Shown here piece by piece: positions 42,815 through 52,472 of a DNA stretch of 64,000 nt. The translations under genes and the position numbers were made by a program. Source of the stretch: an uncultured Prevotellaceae bacterium (GTDB lineage Bacteria > Bacteroidota > Bacteroidia > Bacteroidales > Bacteroidaceae); NCBI GenBank assembly GCA_947165505.1, contig CAMVAT010000010.1, forward strand, positions 34,357 to 98,356, in the 5' to 3' direction. Within the stretch, counting starts at the first letter, position 1; every line of letters begins with the position of its first letter. The notes beneath the pieces were generated by a model. That model was given only the letters and a program-made list of their open reading frames with translations. It had not been told where the DNA came from and ran no database searches.

Positions 42815-45070
42815 TCAAAACACGTATCCCAGGTTCAAGTAGAAATAGGCTTTTCTCGTGTGGTTGCTGTAGCCGAGGGTAGCACCCACAGGACCTACGA
42901 TTGTGTTGTAGTAATAGGCCACCTGTCCGCCGATGAGGGTGCGGCGGTCTAACAGCAGGCTCAGTTCGTCGCCTTGCTGGGCCGCGGCGGCGCGCACAAT
43001 CACATAGTTGTTGGTGCCGATGCGCTGTTGGGCTTGCAGTTGGGCTGCCACAAACTGATGGGCCACGTATTCCATGTTGCCGATGCCGGCGAAGGGCATC
43101 TGCTGCTCCACGTAGTGGCCGAACCAATTACCGCCGATGGTGTTGCCGAAGACCGGAGGGATGATGTTGCCGAAGAGCAGACGGCCGTAGAACATGGGCT
43201 GGAGCGTGAAATGGCTGCTCAGGGCAAACGACATGCGCCAGTTGGCGCTCACCTCGCTCATGCCCGCCGCCTTGCCTTGTGTGCTGCCGTCGGCGGCACG
43301 GTCGTTGAGCTGGGCGAAGTCGTTCGTCACATAGGCATACTCGCCTTGGAAACGGGCACCACGGGTGGGGAAGTTCCAGTTGTCCTCGCTGTTGTAGGTC
43401 ATTTTGGCGCGGTAACTGAAGAAATGCTCGTTCTTGAGCGATACCTGTGTGGATGTCTCCGAACCCAGTTTGTTGCGGTAGTGCATGTAGTCCCAGCGGA
43501 GACCGAACTGCAGGTTGAAGTGGCGCAGGTCGAAGTCGATGGGTATCAGCTCGGCCTGAAACTGGTTGTATAAGATGTTATAGTCGCGTTCGCCTTCCAT
43601 GTAGATATCCACATCGTTGCGGTGGAATGAGTAGCGCAGCGTGGGTCGTGTGAAACTGCGCGGGTGTATGGTGATCTCGCCGCGGGCCATCAGGCGCTTG
43701 CCCAGCCGCAGTGTGATGTCTGTGTTGACGGGGATGGCTGTCTTCAGTGGGATGTCGAGACCCAACTGCACGGCGGCGTATTCCTCGGTGTCGTAGCGCA
43801 CGCCGGCATGCAGTTGCACCGTCTTGCGGGGACCTGCCGAGAGGATGACGCGCATGCCGTCGCCCTCGGGCACCAGACGGCATTCGGCGGTCTGGTAAAA
43901 CAGATCGACGCGCATCGAGGTGGTGAGCTGCTGCTCCAGGTCGGCGTCGATGCTGTCTCGTTTGTTGAGCGAGAACTTCTGCCGCAGAAACCGTTCGGCC
44001 TGCGGGGTCATGTTCTCAAACGTGTAGCCGCTCACATGTGTCTTCTCTGTCATCACCTGTGGGCGCAGTGGGTGGAGCACGACGGGGCGGTACGTCTCGT
44101 CGATGCCGATGCGATGCTTCAGGGCGATGATGTCGTCCCAGTGGCGCATGGCCTCCTCTTCGCCACGGCGTATCAGGGTGTCGATGGCCGATGGCGAGAA
44201 ACTGGCCGAACCGTAGCCTTTCGTGTTCACCGGCACATGCAGGTCGGTGATGGCCAGGTTCTCATCGTACTTGTTCTTACAGTTCACGTCGATGATCTGG
44301 CTGAGGATGCTCATCGTGCCACCCATGTCTTCGGCCACTTTCGGCGGGCCCTGCACGGTGACGCCGATGATGATGTCGGCACCCATCTGCCGTGCCACAT
44401 CAGCCGGATAATTGTTTTTCAGTCCGCCATCTACCAGCACCTTGTCGCCGATGCGCACGGGCGAGAAGGCGGCGGGGATGGCCATCGAGGCACGCATGGC
44501 CTGTGGCAGCCGGCCGCTGTGAAAATCCACCTCGCTGTTGTCGATGATGTTCGTGGCCACGCAGGCAAAGGGGATGCGCAGGTCGCGTGTGAAGTCGAGT
44601 GAGTCGGTATAGCCTGTGCAGAGCCGTTGGAACAGCTCGGCCAGGTTCTTGCCTTTGATGATACCGCCGGCTTGGCTGTTGTGCTTGCCGATGGTCAGTC
44701 CGGTGCTATATACATACGTGTATTGCTTCTCGCGGTCGTCGAGGCTCTGGCTGCGCATGTTCTCCTTGTCGCTGATCACGTAGCTCCAGTCCTGCACACG
44801 CACCATCGAGTCGAGCGCATGGGCATTGTAGCCGATGGCATAGAGACCGCCGATGATGCTGCCCATCGACGTGCCCGTGACGATATCCACGGGGATGCCT
44901 GCCCGCTCCAGCACCTTCAGCACACCGATGTGGGCCATGCCTTTCGCACCGCCGCCACTCAGCACCACGGCTACCTTTTTCCTGCCGTTGGCAGTGCTGC
45001 CTGTCTGGGCCGTGGCTGCGCTGATCATCAGCACTGCGGCTATCATCAGTAATAGTTTCTTCATGTTCAC
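42815..45070 (-). CDS. Patatin-like phospholipase fused to an outer-membrane barrel
   Basis: 751 residues. Signal peptide (LLLMIAAVLMISAATAQ), then a patatin domain (about 28-235): oxyanion GGGAKGMAHIGVL, nucleophile GTSMG (about 67), and Asp in DGGLKNNYP (about 210). A POTRA-like segment (about 330-400; VSGYTFENMTPQAERFLRQKF) and a C-terminal 16-strand barrel ending YLNLGYVF complete it. This is the type Vd autotransporter (PlpD-like) layout common in Bacteroidetes. The catalytic dyad is intact. A TATATTTG box on the minus strand at 45144-45151 is its likely promoter. Confidence 0.92.
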   Translation of the reverse strand: MNMKKLLLMIAAVLMISAATAQTGSTANGRKKVAVVLSGGGAKGMAHIGVLKVLERAGIPVDIVTGTSMGSIIGGLYAIGYNAHALDSMVRVQDWSYVISDKENMRSQSLDDREKQYTYVYSTGLTIGKHNSQAGGIIKGKNLAELFQRLCTGYTDSLDFTRDLRIPFACVATNIIDNSEVDFHSGRLPQAMRASMAIPAAFSPVRIGDKVLVDGGLKNNYPADVARQMGADIIIGVTVQGPPKVAEDMGGTMSILSQIIDVNCKNKYDENLAITDLHVPVNTKGYGSASFSPSAIDTLIRRGEEEAMRHWDDIIALKHRIGIDETYRPVVLHPLRPQVMTEKTHVSGYTFENMTPQAERFLRQKFSLNKRDSIDADLEQQLTTSMRVDLFYQTAECRLVPEGDGMRVILSAGPRKTVQLHAGVRYDTEEYAAVQLGLDIPLKTAIPVNTDITLRLGKRLMARGEITIHPRSFTRPTLRYSFHRNDVDIYMEGERDYNILYNQFQAELIPIDFDLRHFNLQFGLRWDYMHYRNKLGSETSTQVSLKNEHFFSYRAKMTYNSEDNWNFPTRGARFQGEYAYVTNDFAQLNDRAADGSTQGKAAGMSEVSANWRMSFALSSHFTLQPMFYGRLLFGNIIPPVFGNTIGGNWFGHYVEQQMPFAGIGNMEYVAHQFVAAQLQAQQRIGTNNYVIVRAAAAQQGDELSLLLDRRTLIGGQVAYYYNTIVGPVGATLGYSNHTRKAYFYLNLGYVF

Positions 45071-45143
45071 GATGGATGGGTTTCTTTACAGTGTTTTTTT
45101 CCTGCTGGTGGCGAGAATCTCCATGTTGCTGTTTTTAAAAATG

Positions 45144-45151
45144 CAAATATA
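45144..45151 (-). promoter_or_regulatory. Promoter -7 box for the patatin-barrel gene
   Basis: CAAATATA reads TATATTTG on the minus strand, about 75 bases upstream of the ATG at 45070. Confidence 0.5.
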
Positions 45152-45296
45152 ACAATTTTTTTTGTTTTTCCGATGTTTTATTGGCATTTTAATATGTTCT
45201 TTATTTCTCAGCCCTTTTCGGGGTTAAAAACCGAACATTATTCTACTGAAATCGAACAAAACAACCCTCCGCTATGGGTGGTCTCATTGATAATAA

Positions 45297-45323
45297 TAGA
45301 GACGTCACATCGTGGCGTCTCTA
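45297..45323. repeat. GAGACG-type palindromic repeat
   Basis: TAGAGACGTCAC / GTGGCGTCTCTA forms a 12-bp stem (one GU) around loop ATC. It lies in the 371-base gap between the patatin and FadL genes. The same gap holds GGTTGAGGGTTTAGGGTTGAG-like simple sequence at 45338-45360 and a REP-like element at 45408. No gene is seen there. Confidence 0.6.
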
Positions 45324-45407
45324 CTGTGTCTGCTGAGGGTTGAGGGTTTAGGGTTGAGTGTTCTATCACTGTTTCGTGCTCGGAGTCTTAACCATTCCTC
45401 TCATTTT

Positions 45408-45443
45408 GTGTCCCCCTCCTTCGGAGGGGGTACGGGGGAGGCT
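45408..45443. repeat. REP-like element abutting the FadL stop codon
   Basis: GTGTCCCCCTCCTTCGGAGG followed by GGGTACGGGGGAGGCT. It is nearly the same as 63541-63577 and similar to 52425-52460. The minus-strand TAG stop of the porin gene (45442-45444) overlaps its edge. Confidence 0.75.
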
Positions 45444-46980
45444 ACAGCGTCAGCTCCACGCCCAGGCCGAAGACGTTGTTGGTGCGTGTGTAGTCGTTGT
45501 GTGTGGTGTGGTTGGTGGCTGCCGGGGCTACGTCTTGATGATATGTGTCGTAGTTGGTCTGGAAATAGGCGGCATTCACCTTCACCTTGTCAGTCACTTG
45601 GTAGCCGACACCCAGTCCGAAGGTATAGCTGCTCACCACGAACGACATGTCGTTCATATATTCGTCAGACAGTCCGTAGTTGGTCTTCTGCAGACCGCCG
45701 CTCACCTGCCACTTGTCGTTGATGTCCCACTCTACACCGCCGTTGATCTCCCAGGTGTTGCCGTCGAGCTTCTTCTCGTCGTGGTTGTACCAGTGGGCCG
45801 ACTTGTCGAAAAACAAGTGATAGCCGGCACTGACACGCACACTCGGAATCACCGACCATTGGGCGCCCAGGGTGAGCAGGGCAGGCTGGTCCTCGGGCAC
45901 ACTGGTGCCGTCGCGGAATTTGTTGACGGCGTCGATGGCATGGGCTTCCTTCACCGTAGAGCTGTTCTTCATCCTCATGCGGGTCTTAAACTCATACTTA
46001 GCACCGAAATTGAAGTTGCCTACCTTGTAGTCGATACCGATGATGGGGGCTATGCCGATACCTGTCTGGTCCGACATCAGGCTGACTCCCTCGCGATACA
46101 CCTCCAGTGTCTTCAGACTCTGCTGGGTGCCTTCCAACTGTGCTTTGCCTGCCTGCGCCTCTGCCAGTTTCGTGGTCATCTCTGCGGGTACGGGCACACC
46201 GGCGGCGGTATAACTCGCAATGCCGGCTTCCAGCAGGTTGATGCCATCGGCGTATTGCTGAATGCCACCGGCAATCTTTGCGTTGGCGCCTTCGAGAAAC
46301 GTGCTGAAGGGTACAGAGCCTGCAGCCGTGTTCACCATGATGTTGTTGAGGGTTGCCTTGTAGGAAGCTGTTCCGTAAAGCAAGCGGGCACCACCATAGA
46401 CCGAGAGGTTCTCGTTGATTTTGTAGGCTGCGCCCAATGTGAAACCGATGTAGTATTGATTGCCGCGCATGTATCCGTCAACGTCGTAGCCTGTGGCTCC
46501 CAGCGGTTTCAGCGAGTTGGCTATGGCGCCCACGGCACTCTCAAACGAGCCGATGCCACTGGAGAACTCACACTTGCCGCCACCGCCGGTGATGGCTATC
46601 GAACCTTGGAAACTCCATTTGCCCGTGTTGTAGGCCGCTTGGAGCGAGGGGATAATCGGAGCCCGGGCTATTCCCTCAAACTCCTTGACCGTATTGCCGT
46701 CGTTTCTCAATCCCAGCGCGAAGTCGGGGTTGGTAGTTGTGATGGTGCGCGTCTGATAGGCATATTGCCAGTTGAAGCCGAGATGTAAACCTTCGCCAAG
46801 GAATATCACGCCAGCGGGGTTGGTATATACGCCGTCGATTCCTATATATGCGTCGTGGGCGGGATTACGCAGAAAACTTACACTTTGGTTGGTATTCGTC
46901 AGAATGCCGCCGGCCCAGACCGTCTCGCTCATCGACATTCCTATCACAATACCTAAAAACGTTAATTTAAATTTGTTCAT
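45442..46980 (-). CDS. OmpP1/FadL family outer-membrane transport protein
   Basis: 512 residues. Signal peptide (LTFLGIVIGMSMSETVWA) followed by GGILTNTNQSVSFLRNPA, with N-terminal NPA motif and VYTNPAGVIFL typical of FadL barrels. A helical insert lies at about 235-285 and the barrel ends in FGLGVELTL. FadL-type proteins carry hydrophobic molecules across the outer membrane; the substrate here is unknown. Its promoter lies in a perfect 13-bp inverted repeat (46987-47017). Confidence 0.88.
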   Translation of the reverse strand: MNKFKLTFLGIVIGMSMSETVWAGGILTNTNQSVSFLRNPAHDAYIGIDGVYTNPAGVIFLGEGLHLGFNWQYAYQTRTITTTNPDFALGLRNDGNTVKEFEGIARAPIIPSLQAAYNTGKWSFQGSIAITGGGGKCEFSSGIGSFESAVGAIANSLKPLGATGYDVDGYMRGNQYYIGFTLGAAYKINENLSVYGGARLLYGTASYKATLNNIMVNTAAGSVPFSTFLEGANAKIAGGIQQYADGINLLEAGIASYTAAGVPVPAEMTTKLAEAQAGKAQLEGTQQSLKTLEVYREGVSLMSDQTGIGIAPIIGIDYKVGNFNFGAKYEFKTRMRMKNSSTVKEAHAIDAVNKFRDGTSVPEDQPALLTLGAQWSVIPSVRVSAGYHLFFDKSAHWYNHDEKKLDGNTWEINGGVEWDINDKWQVSGGLQKTNYGLSDEYMNDMSFVVSSYTFGLGVGYQVTDKVKVNAAYFQTNYDTYHQDVAPAATNHTTHNDYTRTNNVFGLGVELTL

Positions 46981-46986
46981 GTTTAG

Positions 46987-47017
46987 TTACCTTTGCAAAA
47001 ATTGTTTGCAAAGGTAA
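46987..47017. promoter_or_regulatory. Palindromic promoter/operator of the FadL-like gene
   Basis: TTACCTTTGCAAA (46987-46999) and TTTGCAAAGGTAA (47005-47017) are perfect inverted copies with a 5-base spacer. Both arms contain TACCTTTG, a -7 box, so the site could fire in both directions or be bound by a dimeric regulator. The minus-strand box (47009-47016) is the likely promoter of the porin gene, 29 bases from its ATG. Confidence 0.6.
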
Positions 47018-47055
47018 ATGGATTGTTCGGTATTTCCTTAAAAACAGGTAATTGA

Positions 47056-49185
47056 TTAACTTTTGTTAACTGAAAACCTTTTCGAAAGGCTCCCTCTCCG
47101 CTTCTTGCCGCTTTTCTGCTGTTGGTAGCCTTTTCGTGCTTCTTGGTTCAGTTCCGGATATTTGATGCGGGTGTGATAGATGGATTTCAGGTTTTCTAAC
47201 AGCACTTTCTTGGCGATGGTGATGTCGAGGAAGGTGATGGGGCAGTCGGTGAAGAATCCGGCGCTCACCTGTCCGTCTATCAGGCGGTTGATGAGCTCGC
47301 TGAGCTTCTCGTCGGTGTATTCGCTGAGCGACCGCGAGGCGGCTTCCACCGTGTCGGCCATCATCAGGATGGCTTGCTCGCGGGTGAACGGGTTGGGACC
47401 GGGATAGCTGAAGGCTTCTTCATCAACCTCTTCCTTGGGGTGGGCGTTCTTGTATTTCACGTAGAAGTATTTCACTACGCCTGTGCCGTGGTGGGTGGTG
47501 ATGAAGTTCTTGATCACGTCGGGCAGACGTTTCTCCTCGGCCAGGCGCAACCCTTCGATCACGTGGCTGATGATGATGCTCGCGCTCTCTTTCTCGGTCA
47601 GTTTGTCGTGCGGGTTCACACCGGCTTGGTTCTCGGTGAAGAACACGGGGTTCACCATCTTGCCGATGTCGTGATACAAGGCGCCCGTGCGCACCAGCAG
47701 ACTGTCGGCTCCTATCTTCTTTGCGATTTCCGAGGCCAGGTTGCCCACCGTGATGGAGTGCTGGAAGGTGCCGGGGGCCACTTCGCTCAAGTGGCGCAGC
47801 AGGTCTTTGTTGGTGTCGGAGAGTTCGAACAGGGTGACGCTCGAGGTGAAGTTGAACGACTTCTCGACCACGAACATGAGCGGGTAGGCCAACAGCAATA
47901 GGATGCCGTTGATAGCCAGATAGATGTACGCCGTTCTGGCGGGAAACTTGGCGTGGTAGATCAATGACATGGCTGTGAACATGACGGCGGAGCAGAGGGT
48001 CACCATCAGGGCGGCCTTAAACAGGTCTGAGCGCTTCGACATGTCGCGTAGGGCGTAGATGGCGGTCATGCCCGCCACGATCTGCACGATGAAGAAGAAG
48101 GGCTGGTTGGGCAGTATCATGCTGCCTATCATCACCATCGTGGCGTGCGCCACAAACGCCGTGCGGCTGTCCATGAAGATACGCACAAAGATGGGCACCA
48201 TCGCAAAGGGCAGGATGTAGATGGGCAGTGCTCCCATGGTGCTGCTCACAAGCATGGCCAGCAGGGGGAAGAGCGTGATGAGCGAATAGAGCATCAGCGT
48301 GTGGCGCACTTTCTTGAAATACTGGCGGCGGAAGAGGATGAGGTAGGTGGTAAACAGGGCGAAAAGCAGCAGCACGTAGATGACCCTGCCGCTGATGTTG
48401 GCAAACGAGCCGTTCTCGCGCTGGAATTTACCGGCCTTGATCTCGTAATATTGCTTGATGGCTCTCGAGGTGGGCTCGTCGATGACCACGCCCTGCTCGA
48501 TGATTCTTTCGCCTTGTTGTATCTTGCGGTCAGACACGGCTACCAATTCCTCCAGGTGCCTGATGTCTTCCAAGCTCGTCGAGTCGTCGTATTCCAAGTT
48601 GGGCTGGATATACGGCAGGTCGATGTGGTGGGCTGCCACCGCCACCTGGCTGTCTGCCTGGTGAAAGTATTCATTGGCTGTCTGCTCTGAATAGACCTCG
48701 CCGAGGGTCTTGGTCACACTCTGGTTGCCACGGATGATGCGGATGCTCTTCTGGTCGTAGCGCTTTTCCACATCGTCGTAGCTGGTCTGATCTACCACGC
48801 CCTTCTTGTATATCTCGTGCAGACGGTGCACGTAGTACGACTTGACTACCGGCGCTAAGGCTCCGAAATGGGCGTTCAGCGTGTCGATGAGCTCTTTCTC
48901 CGCTCTCTGCTCCACACTGTCGATGAGGTTGAACGAGGGCACCATCTCTTTCCTCACTTTGTCGGCCTTCTCCTGCGCGATGGTCTCCTCCGACTTCATC
49001 AGGTCGAACTCGATGTCTGAGATGAGGTCTTCGAGCTGCCACGGGGCACCTATGTTGGGCTCGACCGTGATATGTATCTTATTGGGCATGAGCCACACGA
49101 TGAGCACCGAGCACAGGATGATGAGCACACTGTGGGTGGCCAGATTGCGCCAGAAATGGTCTTCTTGATGATTGTATGATGGCAT
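47056..49185 (-). CDS. 7TM-HD phosphohydrolase (PgpH-like)
   Basis: 709 residues. Short N-terminal cytoplasmic part, one helix (SVLIILCSVLIVWLMP), a large extracytoplasmic 7TMR-HDED domain (about 50-265), seven membrane helices (about 275-470) and a cytoplasmic HD domain. The HD domain has HSITVGNLASEIAKKIG, LYHDIGKMVNPVFF (about 503) and FITTHHGTG. Listeria PgpH of this architecture degrades c-di-AMP; the same is inferred here. The basic tail KSGKKRRGSLSKRF is not part of the domain. Divergent from gltX. Confidence 0.92.
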   Translation of the reverse strand: MPSYNHQEDHFWRNLATHSVLIILCSVLIVWLMPNKIHITVEPNIGAPWQLEDLISDIEFDLMKSEETIAQEKADKVRKEMVPSFNLIDSVEQRAEKELIDTLNAHFGALAPVVKSYYVHRLHEIYKKGVVDQTSYDDVEKRYDQKSIRIIRGNQSVTKTLGEVYSEQTANEYFHQADSQVAVAAHHIDLPYIQPNLEYDDSTSLEDIRHLEELVAVSDRKIQQGERIIEQGVVIDEPTSRAIKQYYEIKAGKFQRENGSFANISGRVIYVLLLFALFTTYLILFRRQYFKKVRHTLMLYSLITLFPLLAMLVSSTMGALPIYILPFAMVPIFVRIFMDSRTAFVAHATMVMIGSMILPNQPFFFIVQIVAGMTAIYALRDMSKRSDLFKAALMVTLCSAVMFTAMSLIYHAKFPARTAYIYLAINGILLLLAYPLMFVVEKSFNFTSSVTLFELSDTNKDLLRHLSEVAPGTFQHSITVGNLASEIAKKIGADSLLVRTGALYHDIGKMVNPVFFTENQAGVNPHDKLTEKESASIIISHVIEGLRLAEEKRLPDVIKNFITTHHGTGVVKYFYVKYKNAHPKEEVDEEAFSYPGPNPFTREQAILMMADTVEAASRSLSEYTDEKLSELINRLIDGQVSAGFFTDCPITFLDITIAKKVLLENLKSIYHTRIKYPELNQEARKGYQQQKSGKKRRGSLSKRFSVNKS

Positions 49186-49317
49186 GTCTGTTTCTTTTTG
49201 GGTCGTAATCTTCGGCGAAAGTACAAAAAAAAATTGATATATGCTCTGTTTTTGCCGCTCTTTGGCCTATTTTGTCGAAAATAATGCGTTTTTGGCCGTT
49301 TTTGCAAATAAATGTCG

Positions 49318-49325
49318 TACTTTTG
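49318..49325 (+). promoter_or_regulatory. Promoter -7 box for gltX
   Basis: TACTTTTG fits TAnnTTTG, about 49 bases before the ATG at 49374. Several TTTG candidates lie upstream at 49290-49304, none at ideal spacing. Its position shows that the frame's upstream ATG at 49272 is not used. Confidence 0.55.
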
Positions 49326-49373
49326 CAGCGAATTTGTGTGATATTCTTAACTTCTCAACATTATAACCTATTT

Positions 49374-50891
49374 ATGGAAGAAAGAAAAGTAAGGGTTCGT
49401 TTTGCACCCAGTCCTACCGGTCCGCTGCATATCGGCGGCGTGCGCACGGCACTATATAATTATCTGTTTGCCCGGCAGCACGGGGGCGACTTCGTGTTCC
49501 GCATCGAGGACACCGACTCTACACGCTTCGTGCCCGGTGCCGAGGAGTATATCATCGAGTCGTTCCGATGGCTCGGCATCACCTTCGACGAGGGGGTGTC
49601 GTTCGGGGGCAAATACGGACCTTACCGGCAGAGCGAACGGCGCAGCATCTATAAGCAATATGTGCAGCAGCTGCTCGATGCCGGCAAGGCGTATTACGCT
49701 TTCGACACACCCGAGGAGCTGGAGGCCAAACGCGCCGAGATACAGAATTTCCAATACGATGCGCGCACACGATTGCAGATGCGCAACTCGCTGACCATGA
49801 CCGCCGATGAGGTGCAGGCCCTGATAGCCGATGGACAGCAATATGTGGTGCGATTCAAGGTGGAACCCGGCGTGGCTGTGCATGTGGATGACATCATACG
49901 AGGCGATGTGCGCATCATGAGCGACATCCTCGACGACAAGGTGCTCTACAAGAGTGCCGACGAACTGCCCACCTACCATCTGGCCAATATTGTCGATGAC
50001 CACCTGATGCAGATCACACACGTCATCCGTGGCGAGGAGTGGCTGCCCAGCGCCCCGCTCCACGTGCTGCTCTATCAGGCTTTCGGATGGGAAGATACCA
50101 TGCCGCAGTTCGCCCACTTGCCCCTGCTGCTCAAACCCGAGGGCAAGGGCAAATTGTCGAAACGCGACGGCGACCGCCTCGGATTCCCCGTCTTCCCGCT
50201 CGAGTGGCACGACCCAAAGACGGAAGAGGTGTCGTCGGGCTACCGCGAGAGCGGCTATTTCCCCGAGGCGGTGGTCAACTTCCTGGCTCTGCTGGGCTGG
50301 AACCCCGGCACCGAACAGGAACTGTTCTCGCTCGACGAACTGGTGCAGGCTTTCGACCTGACCAAATGCTCGAAGGCGGGCGCACGCTTCGACTATCAAA
50401 AGGGCATCTGGTTCAACCATGAGTATGTGCTGCGCAAATCGCCCGAAGAGATTGCCAAACTGTTTGCGCCCTACGTGGCGGGCAACGGCATCGATGAGTC
50501 GATGGAGCGTATCACACAGGTGGTGGCCATGATGAAAGACCGCGTCAACTTCGTGCGCGAACTGTGGCCGCTGTGCTCTTTCTTCTTCATCCCGCCCGTG
50601 GAATACGACGAGAAGACGGTGCGCAAACGCTGGAAAGAAGACTCCGCGCAGGTGATGGGCGAACTCATCGACGTGCTGCAAGGCATCGACGACTTCTCGG
50701 TCGAGGGACAAGAACCGGTGGTCATGGCTTGGGTGGAGCAGAAAGGCTACAAACTGGGCGATGTGATGAATGCCTTCCGTCTAGCGCTCGTGGGCATCGG
50801 CAAAGGCCCCGGCATGTTTGACATCTCTGCCTTCCTCGGCAAGCAGGAGACCATCAGCCGCCTGCAACGCGCCATCGAGGTGCTGGGATAA
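49374..50891 (+). CDS. gltX: Glutamyl-tRNA synthetase
   Basis: 505 residues from the ATG at 49374 ([20 protein letters not shown]). The class I signature appears as HIGG, and the second motif as KLSKRDGD (about 260), both normal for GluRS. It charges tRNA-Glu in the cytoplasm. The upstream in-frame ATG at 49272 would add 34 atypical residues and begin before the promoter, so it was not chosen. Followed after 4 bases by a REP-like palindrome. Confidence 0.96.
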   Translation: MEERKVRVRFAPSPTGPLHIGGVRTALYNYLFARQHGGDFVFRIEDTDSTRFVPGAEEYIIESFRWLGITFDEGVSFGGKYGPYRQSERRSIYKQYVQQLLDAGKAYYAFDTPEELEAKRAEIQNFQYDARTRLQMRNSLTMTADEVQALIADGQQYVVRFKVEPGVAVHVDDIIRGDVRIMSDILDDKVLYKSADELPTYHLANIVDDHLMQITHVIRGEEWLPSAPLHVLLYQAFGWEDTMPQFAHLPLLLKPEGKGKLSKRDGDRLGFPVFPLEWHDPKTEEVSSGYRESGYFPEAVVNFLALLGWNPGTEQELFSLDELVQAFDLTKCSKAGARFDYQKGIWFNHEYVLRKSPEEIAKLFAPYVAGNGIDESMERITQVVAMMKDRVNFVRELWPLCSFFFIPPVEYDEKTVRKRWKEDSAQVMGELIDVLQGIDDFSVEGQEPVVMAWVEQKGYKLGDVMNAFRLALVGIGKGPGMFDISAFLGKQETISRLQRAIEVLG

Positions 50892-50895
50892 AGCA

Positions 50896-50934
50896 GACCT
50901 ACCCCCGGCCCCTCCCTTGCAGGGAGGGGAGTGA
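50896..50934. repeat. REP-like palindrome after gltX
   Basis: The arms CCCCTCCCT and AGGGAGGGG flank TGC; the outer part is GACCTACCCCCGG. In reverse complement it closely resembles 60049-60084. Confidence 0.7.
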
Positions 50935-50955
50935 ATAGCATAGCGATTGTGACAA

Positions 50956-50991
50956 ATGGCGGACAGGGCACGCCCTGTCCCTACTTGCGTG
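50956..50991. repeat. 36-base palindromic element, copy 1
   Basis: Contains GGACAGGGC / GCCCTGTCC arms. The whole 36 bases are an exact reverse-complement match to 61966-62001. Confidence 0.85.
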
Positions 50992-51028
50992 GAGAGGTAT
51001 TTTCCTGCCCCCAGCCCCAAAGGTATCC

Positions 51029-51096
51029 TCTCACCACTTACCTCTTACCACTTACCACTTACCTCTCACCACTTACCTCTTACCTCTCACCTCTAT
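51029..51096. repeat. CTTACCACTTACCTCTCACC microsatellite before waaA
   Basis: Degenerate tandem units of CACTTACCTCT and CTCACC run up to four bases before the waaA ATG. It is similar in character to 21108-21184 and 17364-17440. Confidence 0.8.
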
Positions 51097-51099
51097 ATT

Positions 51100-52395
51100 A
51101 TGTACAACATCATTATATATCTATATCTGGCTGGCGTCGCCATCTACAGCCTCTTCAATGAGAAGGTGCGCAAGATGTGGCGGGGTGAGCGCGCTGCCGT
51201 GGCGCTGCTCAAAGAGAAGGTCGATCCCAAGGCGAAGTATGTGTGGTTTCATGCCGCCTCGCTCGGCGAGTTCGAACAGGGGCGCCCCATCATGGAGCGA
51301 CTCCGCAGCGAGCATCCTGAGTATAAGATTCTCCTGACGTTTTTCTCGCCGTCGGGCTACGAGGTGCGAAAAAACTACGAGGGGGCCGACATCATCTGCT
51401 ACCTGCCTCTCGACACGCCTGCCAACGCGCGGCGATTCCTGCGCGCTGTCAGGCCCGTCATGGCGTTTTTCATCAAATACGAGTTCTGGTACAACTACCT
51501 GCATATCCTCCGCCACCGTCAGGTGCCGGTGTATAGCGTGTCGAGCATCTTCCGGCCCGGGCAGATTTTCTTCCGCTGGTATGGACGGCAGTACTCGCGT
51601 GTGCTGAAGTGCTTCACACATTTCTTCGTGCAGAACGAGCAGAGCCGCGACTTGCTGCATACCCTGCACCTCGACAATGTCTCCGTCACGGGCGACACAC
51701 GCTTCGACCGCGTGCTGCAGATCAAAGGGCAAGCCAAGCAGCTGCCCGTCGTGGAGCATTTCTGCCAATATACGATAGCCGACGACCCCGACGATGTCGT
51801 CACGGCCTGCGCGGGCTTCGTCAGGCCTGAAGGGGTGTTCGTGGCGGGCTCGTCATGGCCGCCCGACGAGGATCTCTTCATCCGCTATTTCCTTGACCGC
51901 CAACTCTTCGGCTATGGCAAGTGGAAGATGATCATCGCACCGCATGTCATCGACGAGAGCCATCTGCAGCAGATCGAACAGAAACTTTCCGGCCTTAAAG
52001 TGGTGAGATATACGCAGGCCAAGACCGATATCTCTATCGAGAAGGCCGACGTGCTCATCATTGACTGCTTCGGACTGCTGAGCAGCATCTACCGCTACGG
52101 CACGGTGGCCTACGTGGGCGGCGGCTTCGGTGTGGGCATACACAATGTGCTCGAAGCGGCGGTGTGGGGCATTCCCGTGCTCTTCGGACCCAACAACGAG
52201 CGCTTCCAGGAGGCACAAGGCCTCAAGGCTGCCGAGGGTGGTTTCGAGGTCGGCGATGATGCCTCGTTTGCCGGGCTGATGGACCGTTTCCGCCAGGACA
52301 GCGACTACCTGGATGCGGCAGGCAAGAGCGCCGCCCAATACGTCACTGCGCACGCCCATGCCACAGCTAAAATCTTGAAAGGAATCAATCTTTAG
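51100..52395 (+). CDS. waaA: 3-deoxy-D-manno-octulosonic acid (Kdo) transferase
   Basis: 431 residues from the ATG at 51100 (MYNIIIYLYLAGVAIYSLFN). An in-frame ATG at 50956 would translate a palindromic element and microsatellite, so it was rejected. GT30 features: N-terminal membrane helix, WFHAASLGEFEQGRPI, FLRAVRPVMAFFIKYEFWYN, VTGDTRFDRV and YVGGGFGVGIHNVLEAAVWGIPVLFGP. It adds Kdo to lipid A precursor at the inner membrane. Confidence 0.95.
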   Translation: MYNIIIYLYLAGVAIYSLFNEKVRKMWRGERAAVALLKEKVDPKAKYVWFHAASLGEFEQGRPIMERLRSEHPEYKILLTFFSPSGYEVRKNYEGADIICYLPLDTPANARRFLRAVRPVMAFFIKYEFWYNYLHILRHRQVPVYSVSSIFRPGQIFFRWYGRQYSRVLKCFTHFFVQNEQSRDLLHTLHLDNVSVTGDTRFDRVLQIKGQAKQLPVVEHFCQYTIADDPDDVVTACAGFVRPEGVFVAGSSWPPDEDLFIRYFLDRQLFGYGKWKMIIAPHVIDESHLQQIEQKLSGLKVVRYTQAKTDISIEKADVLIIDCFGLLSSIYRYGTVAYVGGGFGVGIHNVLEAAVWGIPVLFGPNNERFQEAQGLKAAEGGFEVGDDASFAGLMDRFRQDSDYLDAAGKSAAQYVTAHAHATAKILKGINL

Positions 52396-52424
52396 ACAAT
52401 AATTAAATGATCTGTGCCTCACAG

Positions 52425-52460
52425 GTTCCCCCCTCCTTGGGAGGGGGAGAGGGGGAGGCT
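52425..52460. repeat. REP-like element between waaA and the carbonic anhydrase gene
   Basis: Family member with CCCCCTCCTTGGGAGGGGG followed by AGAGGGGGAGGCT, 30 bases after the waaA stop and 12 bases before the next ATG. Confidence 0.75.
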
Positions 52461-52472
52461 CCAATATCATCT

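Noticed and set aside
45358..46788. 476-codon open frame antisense to the FadL-like gene
   Set aside because: Starts in a repeat region and has no family features; the porin on the other strand has a signal peptide and FadL motifs.
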